A DNA stretch of 64,000 nucleotides, from the NCBI GenBank assembly GCA_946122785.1, contig CAMGYJ010000005.1, positions 64,306,200 to 64,370,199 of the forward strand, read 5' to 3'. The position numbers and the translations under genes are program-made. This DNA comes from Linum tenue. Taxonomy: Eukaryota; Streptophyta; Magnoliopsida; Malpighiales; Linaceae. How positions within the stretch are numbered: the first letter of the stretch is position 1; the number at the start of each line of letters is the position of its first letter. Positions 32,224-43,135 of the stretch are shown in pieces. Under the pieces are notes generated by a model. The model saw nothing but the letters and a program-made list of their open reading frames with translations, was not told where the DNA came from and did not search any database.

Positions 32224-34443
32224 TCAGGAAATCCCATGACTAACCACGGCCCTTACGAGGATATTCCATGTTACACGAGTTGGATTCCTTCCCTTATTCA
32301 GTGCATCATCCAGAAATCTGGCGGCGTCTGATATTCTGCCAAATGAGCAAAGCCCCTTAAGGGTGATGTTATATGAAATGATATCTGGCTGTAGCCCATT
32401 TCTTAAAATGCATGCCCATATAGCCAATGCCTCTTGTCGTCCTCTGAGCTTAAAAAAACCTTCCATAAGGGTGTTGTATGTAACAAGATTTGGAAGACAT
32501 GTGGAGCTCTTCATCTCTTTGAAAACTCTTAAGGCTTCTCCAATTTTGCCCGCGGAGCAAAGTCCATGTATCAAAATGTTGTGCATGATTATATCTGGCT
32601 TAAAGCCATCATGAAGAACTAGCTGCCAAAGATTTAGAGCCTCGTTGATCTTCTTACTTTGACAAAGGCCATCTAACAACAAAGTGTAAGTTATCATGTC
32701 TGGCTTCCCATCTTTGTCCAGCATTTCCTTCACAAAAGAATGTGCCTCTGTGTACCGTCCAGCTTTGCACAGACCCTTTATAAGGGTATTATAAGATATC
32801 ACGGTTGGGGAGCAGCCTTTCGATTCCATTTCCCTGAAAAATTGAATTGCCTTCTCCAGCTTGGAAGCTTGTACGAAACTATTAATCAGTGGGTTGAAAA
32901 CCTGTGGACTTAACGTAAAACCCCGGCTTTCCATCTTGCGGACAATGGCCACAGCTTCATCCACTCTCCCCTCTTTACATAAGCCATCCACCATTGAAGA
33001 ATATGCAAAAGCATCCAGAACAACTTCAACACCTCCATCTTCAGCCTCTGCAAGAAGTTTTAAGGCCTTATTCAAGAAGCCATTCTTACACAAACCATGA
33101 ATTAAAACTCCATAAGTTACACAATCTGGCCCACAATCCTTCTTTCGCAGAATCTCCCATACCGACATTGCTTCTTCGACCTTTCTATTCTCCAACAATC
33201 CCCTAATCAAAATGTTATAACTGACCACATTACGACAATTCTGCTTCCCCATAGCCAACCACAACTCAAAACACTCCCTTATTCTCCCAGCCTCACAAAA
33301 CCCACTGAGCATTGTATTATGAGTAACAATATCAATCATCATCCCCCTTTCGACCATCTCCTTGTAAACCTTTACAGCCCCATCAGTGTTCCCAACCTTA
33401 CACAACCAATGAATCAAACTGCTGCAGGTAACCACATCCCTCTCTCGCTCATTCCTCTTCATTCTCTCCCACATTTCCAAACTCTCATCAAACTTACCGC
33501 ACTTGCACAAGCCATCAATCATTATATTATAAGTAGCCACACTCGGGAACACAGCAGAACTTTTCACCAAATCCTCCCAAATACCCTTAGCTTTGCAATA
33601 ATCCCCACTCTTGAAAGACCCATCTATCATTATATTGTAACAAGTGACATCAGGCACCACTCCTCTCACGGACATTTCATCGAACACCTCGGATGCAGCC
33701 ACCAAGTCCCCACCTTTCACCAGCCCAATCATCACAGTACTATAGCTATACACATCTGGGTTTAAACCCTTCTCCCACATTCGATCCAACAACTCTCTCG
33801 CCTTGTTAAATTGCTTCTTCTTGCACAAAAACTTAATCAAAATGTTATGAGTTTCCAAATTAGGCGCTACACCCACCGTTTCAAAATAAGCGAGAAATTC
33901 CTCTGCTTTCTTCCACTGCTCCGATTCAACAAACGCATTAAGCATCGTATTGTACGACCTAATCCCGGGCTTGCAATGAAAAGTCTCCTCCATTCTCTCG
34001 AAGGTGTGTAAAGCTTCAGCAACCATTTTATTCTGCGAATAAGCCTTGATTACCGTCAGAACGAGGTCTTCAGGGCACTTGCATTTACGGGCTTTGAGGA
34101 GTTCAACGACGCGGGTGACTAGGAGGACATGATTCGACTCAGAGAGCTGCCGGAGAATATGGTGGATAACATGAACGGAAGGGTAATTATCGCGGTGAAG
34201 AAACGCTGAATCGATTAGGGCAAGCTTCGATTGAGGGCTTTTCTCGAATTCGAGAAGCTTCAGAAGAGGTTTGGAAGAGAAGAATTTGGGAAGCAGGTAA
34301 CTTTCTGGCCTCCGGCATTTCATCTCTGCAAATAGAATTTGGGAAGAATGTGGCGTTGCTTTCCGGCCTTTAAGAACACCGACGGTAGGGATTGAAATGG
34401 GTCTGGTTGGGGCGGGTTTTGTCAAACCCAAACTCAAATTCAT
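32224..34443 (-). CDS. P-class pentatricopeptide repeat protein (At3g09060-like)
   Basis: A single intact exon, 739 codons from the ATG at 34443. From about residue 115 to the end it is made of 35-residue PPR units, recognisable by repeated VTYNTLM-GF/ ISYNTLIKGLCKAG-type lines and PD at unit ends. There is no E or DYW extension, so it is P-class; such proteins bind organellar RNA and act in RNA stabilisation, processing or translation. The sequence strongly resembles Arabidopsis At3g09060 (about 690 residues). The upstream 19-20 codons (34443-34386) come from a hAT-like transposon end. Met-41 (34323-34321) starts where the family proteins start and would give 699 residues, so that is the likelier ancestral start. 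Counting repeats by eye gives about 16 to 17. Confidence 0.9.
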   Translation of the reverse strand: MNLSLGLTKPAPTRPISIPTVGVLKGRKATPHSSQILFAEMKCRRPESYLLPKFFSSKPLLKLLEFEKSPQSKLALIDSAFLHRDNYPSVHVIHHILRQLSESNHVLLVTRVVELLKARKCKCPEDLVLTVIKAYSQNKMVAEALHTFERMEETFHCKPGIRSYNTMLNAFVESEQWKKAEEFLAYFETVGVAPNLETHNILIKFLCKKKQFNKARELLDRMWEKGLNPDVYSYSTVMIGLVKGGDLVAASEVFDEMSVRGVVPDVTCYNIMIDGSFKSGDYCKAKGIWEDLVKSSAVFPSVATYNIMIDGLCKCGKFDESLEMWERMKRNERERDVVTCSSLIHWLCKVGNTDGAVKVYKEMVERGMMIDIVTHNTMLSGFCEAGRIRECFELWLAMGKQNCRNVVSYNILIRGLLENRKVEEAMSVWEILRKKDCGPDCVTYGVLIHGLCKNGFLNKALKLLAEAEDGGVEVVLDAFAYSSMVDGLCKEGRVDEAVAIVRKMESRGFTLSPQVFNPLINSFVQASKLEKAIQFFREMESKGCSPTVISYNTLIKGLCKAGRYTEAHSFVKEMLDKDGKPDMITYTLLLDGLCQSKKINEALNLWQLVLHDGFKPDIIMHNILIHGLCSAGKIGEALRVFKEMKSSTCLPNLVTYNTLMEGFFKLRGRQEALAIWACILRNGLQPDIISYNITLKGLCSFGRISDAARFLDDALNKGRNPTRVTWNILVRAVVSHGIS

Positions 34444-34699
34444 GGTTTTCCGTCAAAAAAATCCCGGGGTAAAATTTATTGGGTTTGAAAAACTCAAATC
34501 CAACCCAACCCGTTGGGTATCCACGGGTTCATGGGTACCCGTGGGTTTTTGTAGTAAAATATTTACAATAACAAGTTTCTTTCAAAATAAAAGGTTAATA
34601 TCAATTTTCTCATACAAATTAATCATACAAAAAACATCAATCTAAAGGAATTTTTTCAATAATTGCATCTTTTAAAAAAAATTACAAAACTAGCACCCA

Positions 34700-35110
34700 G
34701 CCGAAAATATTTACAAAAATAGCACATTTTAAATCAAACCGCACCTCCAATGTGCGTTTTATAAATAAACTACAGCAGGACGGTGCGTTTTAACTATAAT
34801 CCGCACCTTAGAGGTGCGGCCCAATCCACGTCAGCAAACGCACCGCATCATCCGAGTGCGGTTTGTGTTTCCTGGGCAGCAGGCTTGGAGGCCGTCGGAT
34901 GGGGCTGCGATCCAAGGGCGGACCGCACGCCACCTCAGCAATCCACGTAGTGGAGCCTCAGGCCGCACTTGTAGGATGCGGTCAGCACCTCGGGAAAGCA
35001 GACCGCATCGTAAGGGAGCGGTTTTGCTCGGGGTAAAATTACCAGACCGCCCCTAAAGGGTGCGGTCTGAAAACTATAAATATCACCCTTCCCCCCTCAT
35101 TTCTTCACAC
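34700..35110 (+). promoter_or_regulatory. Left MULE end: palindrome array and TATA box
   Basis: Short CCGCACCT/AGGTGCGG and GTGCGGTTT words in both orientations occur at about 34740, 34782, 34808, 34857, 34923, 34961, 34978, 35000, 35013, 35044 and 35060. A TATA box TATAAAT lies at 35075-35081, followed by a pyrimidine-rich leader. It faces the plus-strand gene. The array is mirrored at the right end, so transposase binding plus promoter function is likely (inference). Confidence 0.65.
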
Positions 35111-35338
35111 CACAACTCATTCTTCCCTCTCTCTAGAATTATCTCTCTAAACTCTCCCCTCCCAAAAGTCTAGGAAATAGTGGTATGTTGGTTGCGGCTA
35201 AGTCCGATCTGCCATCAGAAAACATTTCTTTGATTTTTTCCTCAAAACCCGCCGAGCCGAGCCAAACCTTTGTCCGAATTTTGGTTTTTTTCTCAAAACC
35301 CGCCGAGCCGAATCTCTGTCCGAATTTCCCGAAACAAA

Positions 35339-38300
35339 ATGAGCGAGTGGTGGCAAGGAGAGGGAGTTTATGTTGATGAATTTCAAGCGGTACATACTCA
35401 TTATTGTGGTCAATTTTTGTTGCTGTTATAAGCTTTTTAATTAATCTATGTACTAACCTCGTTGTTATTTTCTCGTAGGTTGGGGACGACGTGGATATAT
35501 ACAACCAACGGTATTATCTCGAGCAAGGACCGTTGGATCCAACCGACTTGTACGACCAACCCAACCATCGGTCAAGGGATGTTTGGAACGATCACCCGGT
35601 ACACATACAATTCTTCATCATTTGTCTTTCTTTTATTTTGCTAATGTATTTAGTAGAATATAAAATAAATTTATGTTGAATTTTTAATCGTGTTGGTTGT
35701 TTTCAAAAATTTAATCGAATACATAGCGCCATTTACTTCGACTCTTTATAAAGAGATGCACGTCTAATTACAACCAAAAAAAAAGAGATGCACGTCTAAG
35801 GAAATGGGGTTTTAAGCGATTATCATATCCTCCCATTCTCTGGGAAAATCGGGTATTAAGAGATTCTCGGATCCCCCTTTTTCTGTCAAAAAGACTGCGT
35901 TTCTAAGAAGATATATACCTCTTTTAAGAGTCAAACGAGTGTTGCTCTGTATTCGATTAAATTATTTAAAACAATCAATACGATTAAATTATTTACCAAA
36001 CAACCAATACGATTTATTTTTATGTGTACAAAATGAATTTTATTAATTTCAAATATTTGAATATGTATGTTTATCTTTAAATTATTATTCATTTATAATG
36101 TTATTTATGTTAATTAATTTAGTATGTTTGTTTTACGATAATATGTATTATCTCTTTAAATTATTATTCATTTAGAATGTTATTATGTTAATTATATGAA
36201 ATGTATTTTTATGATAATAAAATTCGGCTCGAAGTTAAATAATTTAATTTAATTAATTTAGTTATAAGAAAAAACCCTTACTAATATATAATAATTAACG
36301 TGTAAATTTTTGCTAGGAGGCAGAAACAATACTCCGCTACAGGGGTACGACCAATGTGCTCCCATTCCACCCAGCTATCTTGCCCTTTCTCAAAAGGGCA
36401 CGATTGGACCCGATTAGGCATTTTAACGGCATCAAAGTCGATCGCCAACTCATCACCGCATTAGCTGAGAGATGGAGAAAGGAGACCCATTGTTTCAACT
36501 TTAGAGAAGGAGAGGCCACCATCACGCTAAAGGATGTCGTCGTCCTAAACTCATCCGCCCATCGACGGCAAACCGGTGTGCGCGAGTGATCATCCCCCCG
36601 AGGATCGTGTCGGTATGCCCGGTTGGGTTCATTTCATCCACAGTGTTTTGGGGGTGAAAGTACCAGTCAAGGGGAGCATTGATGCGACCGATCGCTTGCC
36701 ACCAATGAGGAAACACCAAGTCTCAATTACTTGGTTGACGAAGTATTTTAGAGACCATTATGAGACTCATCCCCTAACCGAGGAAAGTCCGGAGGATGAG
36801 AAGGAAAGATATGCTCGTGTCTATCTCATAGGCATGATCGGAGGAGTGTTCTTCTCCAAAAAAAAAATCAAGCAATCTCCTTAGCTGTGGATGGCTTAGG
36901 ATCATCCTCGGTAGTTGGGAGGAGATGGGGGATTTTAGCTGGGCATCCGCTTACCTAGCTAATATCTACCACAATTTGTGCAATGCGTCTCTAAAATATG
37001 TGAGGGAGGTCGGCGGCGCAATGTTCATCGTCCAATTTTGGGCTTGAGAGCATATGCCATGGATTGCACCGGTCCAACGTCCTGACAGGGATTGGCCAAT
37101 CGATCATCCCCTAAGAGGTGAAGCTTATGGTACAAGGTAAACTTCTCATACCCCATCATGTTTTTCATAACACATTTTCCCTTGTGTTTTAGCTTATTGT
37201 AGTTTCATTATTGTCTTATTAATAAGGTGGCTCGGACACACAACATGCAACAACCTTGCCCAACACAAGTTGGTCGAGTATCGGAGGAGGTTTGAGCGAC
37301 TTTGGGAAGGAGAGGTAACTTATATACTTTGATCCATTTATGTTTTTTTTTTCATGGAGTACATGTATTTTTCCAATTATGATAAACTTAAGTTACTCAT
37401 TTCTTTCTTGTAGATCGTCTTCGATCCATACCCTGAGAACATCGTTCATTGGCATCTCCAGCAATTCCCCGGTCATATCGGGCAATGGTGCACGAGGGTC
37501 CCTCTAATTTGTTTTGGGACCATGGAGTGGCACTTGCCGGATAGATGCCTCCATCAGTTTGGTCGGGAGCAGTGCATTCCGTTGGAGGTCCCTGATAGTC
37601 AAAGGGTCTTTCACTACCGAGATGGTCGGCAAGGTACTCACGATCGGCCCACGAAGTTGGCGAAATTCATCACGATGTGGGAGAACCGACAATGGCAGGA
37701 TATTGTCACTCCAAATCGAGTGGGTCGAATGGGGTATCATGACCCATACTTGGATCGATATCGGCAAACATCGGTTCGGTACATGACTCCCGAGGGTGCG
37801 ACCGATGGTGCATTGGTAAGTATATTCCGTCTAAACAATTAAATTTATTACTTGGTTCCTAAATTTTTTTCTAACTTTTTTTTTTGTGATTTAGGCTGAT
37901 GGGATTGAGCGGATCAAAGATATGACCGCCGGGAGAGTTGAAATGGGCAATGAAGATGTGAGCTTCATCAAGAGGATGGCAAACAGTCTGCTTGGCTGTA
38001 TCAGAGCTCAGGGTCGGGATCATCGTAGATATCCGCCCATGCCCGCACCCCCGCCATCTCCAGTACAAGTTGATGTCCCCGATCCCCCACCAACATATGA
38101 GAGAAAGAAGAGCAAGAGGGTTCGGGAAAGGCCAACGTGCCTGACGTAACGCCATATCAGGCGTGGAAAGTGCCACCCCCATTGGTTGTGACACATGGTG
38201 CCGGCCCGAGTTCCTCCCAAGCTCCCCGCCCGAGTTCGCCCAAGGTGTCGGCCCGAGTTCCTCCCAAGCTCCTGGCCCGAGTTCCGCCCAAGATCCCCGC

Positions 38301-38828
38301 CCGAGTTCATCCCAAGAGCACCGCCCCTCCTACCACAACGATCCCCACCCAAGCTCATACTACGATCTCCGCTCGACCTACCATCAATCCCCTCCGAGCT
38401 ACCATCAATCCCCATATGATCCCAACCCGATCTCATACAACGATCCCCGCCAACCATACTACGATTCCCGACCGGTCTACCCCCCATCTCCCCGCCAACC
38501 ATACCACGACTCTCGCCCGGTCTACCCCCAAAATCCCCCTACATCATCGGGTACGTGGCATGATGGTTCCTCCAAGACGGCGCCCCACGAATTCAACCCA
38601 TGGACTCGCCCTCATCAGCCGTGGCCTCCTACTCCTCACCATATGAGCGCGGATGTCCCCCGCTCAACCCCGGAAGCGCCGCCTCCCCGCCGACACAGCA
38701 CCGATGAGCGCCACACTACCTCGGCCATTCGAAACTTGCCACCGGAACCACCTATTGTTACTCCCGTCGGCCGTCGTACAAGGAGCCAAAAAACCGTCAG
38801 TTCCAGTGAAGCTCGTGGACTTCCTTGA
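35339..38828 (+). pseudogene. MULE-borne plant mobile domain (PMD) gene
   Basis: A multi-exon gene of the MAIN/PMD family. Likely exons: 35339-35389 (MSEWWQGEG); 35479-35598 (GPLDPTDLYDQPNHRS); 36317 to about 37135, the PMD core with HFNGIKVDRQLITALAERWRKETH and TITLKDVVVL; about 37228-37314 (LVEYRRRFERLWEGE); 37414-37815 (FDPYPENIVHWH, QFGREQCIP); 37895-38828. Frameshifts are visible near 36550, at an A run near 36860 and around 38140; TGA codons fall at 37046 (a Trp position) and after 36585. The C-terminal tail is Pro/Ser/Tyr-rich with a 24-base coding repeat near 38203-38322. PMD proteins are linked to silencing in plants and are also carried by MULEs; a role for this copy is unknown. Confidence 0.75.
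35744..35930 (+). repeat. MITE-like copy in the PMD gene intron
   Basis: About 175 bases matching, inverted, the sequence at 39984-40158: GAGATGCACGTCTAAGGAAA, GGGGTTTTAAGCGATTATCA, AATCGGGTATTAAGAG and GACTGCGTTTCTAAG. Ends are ACTCTT-type inverted repeats. It sits in the second intron (35599-36316). A partial duplication of the left end (AGAGATGCACGTCTAA twice) is present. The rest of the intron is AT-rich. Confidence 0.7.
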
Positions 38829-39050
38829 GATGTATTTTGAGTTGAATTTTAATTATATGTACTTGGAACTATTCTTCTTATCTTAGTTTATTTAATTGAG
38901 TGTTGTTTTAATTTGTTTTTATTTCTATGTAATTGGCTTTGTCCTTTTTTTCCGTGTAAACTTGATATTATCCCAATTCGATCAATCAACAATTCACAAT
39001 TACTTCCCAAAGAAGTCATCTCAACTAACTTGAAGAATGATAATCGCAAA

Positions 39051-42000
39051 CTATGTCGCATTAGCTGAGTCCGCCACATCAGGACCCGGATTTTGCGGAC
39101 CAATCGGACCTGGACACCTTCGTTTATCATGTCCTGGAACTTTGCATGTTGAACATCGTCTTGGGCCTCGTGGTGGTCTTCCACTTTGACCCATTTCGTT
39201 CTGAATTCTCTTTTTCCTCGGGCGACCCGGTTCACGCCTCTGTCTGAACGGCGGGATGATCCCAATAAGCTTCATCAGGCAATGCACGGAAACTCCGTCC
39301 ATAGGTGTTTTTGAGTGAGTCGATATTGAAGAATGGACTAACGAAGTGACGGGGGTCTTTGCTCCTGTTTTTAATTACGGCCATTGCATAAGAACAAGGC
39401 CACCCTCTCCGCTGATACTTCTGGCATGAGCACTCACCAACTTTTGTCCTGAAATTGACCAAAACTTCATGGCGGTGGCCGCCCCGTCTACCATCCTCCC
39501 GATGTCCGGTCGTCACGCTATACTCGCCATTTGCCCGATTCATAACGGTTACACTATGTCGACTGCTCTTGCGATTGTCATTCTCCATTACTTCGGTGAC
39601 TTTATAAGCATGGACCTTTCCCTATGCCTCGTTCGTCCTTGCCCAGTGGAGTCGGTTAACGAACCATGCATTCGTTTTCCAAAAAGTCATCTCCACAATG
39701 GCAGAGATTGGCAGTGAACGAACGGCCTTGTAGACAGAGTTGATACTCTCACTTGAGTTCGTTGTGGCAATACCCCATCTTGTCCCTCCATCTTTATGAA
39801 ATGTCCACATTGATAGGTCGTGTCCATCCAGCCACTGTGCCCCTTCATGGCATAACTCGCGCATCTTCTGCAACTTCTCCTGAAATTTTTTCTCTTGGTA
39901 GGCAACCGCTGAGGAACACACAGAAAAGTAGTACGTTAGTCAATTTTCGGCAGTTTAGTACAATTCGAAAAACCCGGAGGTACTCTTGTTAGACTCTTAG
40001 GAGATGTATACATCTCCTTAGAAACACAGTCTGTTTGACAGAAAAAGGGGGGATCCGAAGATCGCTTAAAACCCGATTTTTCCAGGAAATGGGAGGACCA
40101 TGATAATCGCTTAAAACCCCATTTCCTTAGGCATGCATCTCTTTAGAAAGAGTATAACAAGTGCACAAATCTCTTGATTACAAGATATTGTTAGCTGACA
40201 AAATTAAACGGCTAATAGAGAGCTTACCAATCCACCATAAATTATCAGCAAACTTCTTCCGCTTAAAATGATGGTTCCAGTTGCTCTTGAAGTGTCGTAT
40301 GCACCACCTTTGGGACCACTTCCAGGCTGGATCTAAACCTAAGATGGCAGCTCTAATGTCGGCGTGCCGATCAGAGATTATTGTCAGGTTCGTCCTCCTA
40401 GTGACGTGGAGATGAATTTGCCGGAAAAACCATCCATAGCTATCAGCATTCTCTCCCTCAACAATAGCGAACGCTAAAGGAAAGACTTGTCTGTTTGCAT
40501 CCGCCCCACTGGCAATCAGGAAGGTGCCCTTGTACTTGCCGGTAAGGAATGTACCATCCACTTGGATCACAGGGGCACAGAAGCCAAAACCATCAATAGA
40601 TGGCTTGAATGCCCAAAAAAAACGTCTGAATTGGCGTTTGTTACCTAGCTCTGGGGGTTGTATCTCTTCATCTTGGTATCGAGGGGAGAAAACAGTGCCA
40701 GGGTTAGACGCCTCCAATGCCAAAATTAACCTGGGAAGGAATGCCTATGATTCTTCCCAATCACCAAAGACGGCGGCCAGAGCTTTCTGCTTTCCATGCC
40801 ATGCCTTCTTATAGTTAATCATATAACCATAACTACTAGCAATGTCAGCGATTATGACTTTCACCTTCAAGTCCGGATCTTGCTCAATTAGATGCTTGAT
40901 AGCCGCAGCAACCACTCTGGATTTCAACTGTCGATGGCCTTGGGAAGTTATGGATGACACACATGTGTGTGTGTTCACCGCATGGGATATGACCCAGTGG
41001 TCGTGTCTCTTGGTGTTGATGGCCCGAATCCTAACATTGCACCCCTCATGATGATTATGGCATCTGACTATGAGCCTTTTAGTGTTGGAATGAGTTGTGT
41101 GCCATTCAAAATGCCGAGTCATTGCTTCAGTCTCAATGGCGTGCCGCACCTCCTTCTTCGAGCCAAATTATTGGCCCTTCATAAACCCAGTGAGTGGACC
41201 CCATAATGGGACCTCTGGCGGCTCCATGTCGTTGTCGACCATCCAATTGTCTTCTGGAATGTGATTGTAGTAGGGGACTGGTACACGGTCACGAGCCACC
41301 TCATCATCATTATCTGAGTCTGACTCTGATCCTGAATCATCAGCACCTTCAAGAGGGCCGGAGCTATCTGCACTGACGTTGTTCTCTCCTTCTTCATCGG
41401 AGGGGTCACTAACTGGTGCTGGCAGGGTAGCTTCCATCTGATCCAGCTCATGAAAGGCACCTTCATCAGCTCCATAATGGTAGTTGTGAAAACTACCGCT
41501 GCCTGATTGAAAGTTGTATTGAGGTTGGTTGGGGAGGTCCGGTTGAACTTCTTCTTCATATGACGGGAAAGATTGATGATGAACTTCACCTTGCTCTTGG
41601 TACTGAAAATAGGAATGAGGATCATGGTAACTTTGGTAGGGATGATCGCCATATAATTCACCTCCACCATGGATACCAGATGTTTGACCGTGTCCAGAAT
41701 GACCTCCAATGCCAACGGCCGCCTCGGTGTAAACGAACATCTCGGCTTTGGAAAGATTGTTGGACCTCAAGAATTCGAGCATGGAATCTACTTCATCCTA
41801 AGTGGTTATGAGATATTCCTCATGCCACAATGACCCACTTTCTCTGTTTGGATATCGGTACACCATACGATCAACTCTTCTCGTGCCATCCATGCAAGTA
41901 ACGTTAGTGCACATTTGATGGAGGTCTTCAAGCAGCGGTCTGGTAGCGACCTTTATTTTCTGAAAATTGCCACCGACGTAGGTGACCCCCTTTCTGGTCT

Positions 42001-42052
42001 CTTTCGTGTAACCATTCCACCGTAAGCCAAGCGTGAACTTTTGGAATGCCAT
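39051..42052 (-). pseudogene. MULE transposase (MURA type), broken by nonsense codons
   Basis: Minus-strand gene with exon 1 at 42052-40228 and exon 2 from 39908 to about 39051 around a 319-base intron. In order: N-terminal region (WNGYTKETRKG), an acidic/polar linker, the MuDR DNA-binding domain with its Cys/His motif (FEWHTTHSNTKRLIVRCHNH, then H-T-C), the MULE transposase core with catalytic-type Asp residues at IQVDGTFLTGKYKG and IISDRHADI, then after the intron the third acidic region, a SWIM finger (CSCQKYQRRGWPCSYAMAV) and a CCHC knuckle (CSTCKVPGHDKRRC). Stops fall in frame at about 41800 (TAG), 41170 (TAA), 40747 (TAG) and 39624 (TAG), and a shift near 39235. The ATG at 42052 lies next to an acceptor-like CAG, with a possible 5' intron. 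Confidence 0.85.
39984..40158 (-). repeat. MITE-like copy in the MURA intron
   Basis: Inverted copy of 35744-35930 with matching blocks of 15 to 25 bases and small differences. It fills most of the single intron (40227-39909) of the transposase gene. Relative to transcription of each gene, both copies are in the same orientation. Inverted ends (CTCTTAGGAGATG / AAAGAGATGC) suggest a MITE. Confidence 0.7.
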
Positions 42053-42159
42053 CTGCAAAAAACCCGTAGTTCAGTTAATATCATAAAAATCACAAATCAC
42101 AAATAACAATAAAAAGTAATAGAAAATAAACTTACGAGTTAACGTTAATAGCAAAAACA

Positions 42160-42560
42160 CTAAAGAAATATAGAGCTACAACAGAAAATTGAAAAGGGAG
42201 AAGGAGAGGTGTGAAGAGAAGAGGTTTTCCGGGCAGTCTTTTATAGGCAAAATCACTTATGAAAACCGCACCTTAGAAGTGCGGTTTTCGTCTGCCATGC
42301 AACCCCACGTCTATTACTCTGCATGACTATATGTCTGGTGTCGGAAAATAATTGACACACAAACCGCACTGGGGTTGGGATGCAGTTTTGTTTTGGAGAA
42401 ACAAATCGCATCTCCAAGGTGCGGTTTTGCTAGGTTAGGCCAAAACCGCACCTCGGCCATGCGGTTTCTGTAGGTCATACCTGAAACCGCATGGCCAAGA
42501 TGCGGTTTTGGCCCAGGATAATAAAACGCACCTTGGAGGTGCGATCCATAAAAAAGGGTG
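42160..42560 (-). promoter_or_regulatory. Right MULE end: palindrome array and TATA box
   Basis: On the minus strand, CCGCACCTT/AAGGTGCGG and GTGCGGTTT words occur at about 42262, 42278, 42366, 42420, 42443, 42462, 42486 and 42525. TATAAAAG is at 42245-42238 on the minus strand, facing the transposase gene, followed by a pyrimidine-rich leader (42240-42180). It mirrors the left end. Confidence 0.65.
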
Positions 42561-43135
42561 CTATTTTTGTAAATATTTTCGGCTAGGTGCTATTTATGTA
42601 AAAAAATTTTAAAGGTGCTATTTCTGGAAAAATCCCTCAATCTAAAGCATACAAGCAAACCGCCAATGATCAATATAAATTGTTCAAAATTAAAGATAAA
42701 CATCTAACAATAAGATTAATTGAAAGCTTCTTCCTCGTCAACTAAGTTTCTTCACTTTTCACTTCATAATATCAACTTCATTCTAAACAATTAGAAAGAA
42801 CAAATTATACATGTCTCCACAAACATAAAGAATATTAGTTGTTTAATGAAGATATATTATTTATAATATTAAATATACCAGGAAAGTAATTATATGTGTG
42901 TGGGCGGGTACCCAAGGGGCGGGTATACCTAAACCCAAACCAAACCTGACCCGGTGAATAGTGTAGCAGGTTTAAATCCGAACCCGACCCAAAACCCGTC
43001 AACACGGGTTTTACCCGCATTGACCGGGTTGGGTCGGGCGGGTACCCGTGGGTTCGGGTTTTGTTGCCATCCCTACCGACGGCTTTGATCTGTGAACGGC
43101 TCGTTCGGGTTCAACTTTCCGGCCTTTAAGAATGT

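Larger units (their letters stand above)
34646..42636. mobile_element. 8.0 kb MULE with PMD and MURA genes, TSD TCAATCTAA
   Basis: The left end reads AGGAATTTTTTCAATAATTG and the right end, inward, GGGATTTTTCCAGAAATAGC; both then share TAGCCGAAAATATTTACAAA-type sequence. It is flanked by a perfect 9-bp duplication TCAATCTAA (34637-34645 and 42637-42645). It carries a plant-mobile-domain gene (plus) and a MULE transposase gene (minus) that converge near 38830-39050. This is the layout of an autonomous element, but both genes now have stops or shifts. It is nested in the hAT-like element. Confidence 0.9.
34386..43074. mobile_element. hAT-like element split by a MULE, TSD ACCGACGG
   Basis: The outer ends are TAGGGATTGAAATGGG on the left and ...GTTGCCATCCCT on the right, inverted relative to each other over the first bases and rich in CGGGTACCCG words. 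They are flanked by the same eight bases, ACCGACGG (34378-34385 and 43075-43082), the hAT target length. Without the MULE it would be about 690 bases and non-coding. A relative lies at 63572-63983. Insertion was in the 5' leader region of the PPR gene. Confidence 0.75.

Noticed and set aside
32363..34011. Several plus-strand open frames across the PPR gene
   Set aside because: They are antisense shadows of the repeat-rich PPR coding strand and share no family features.
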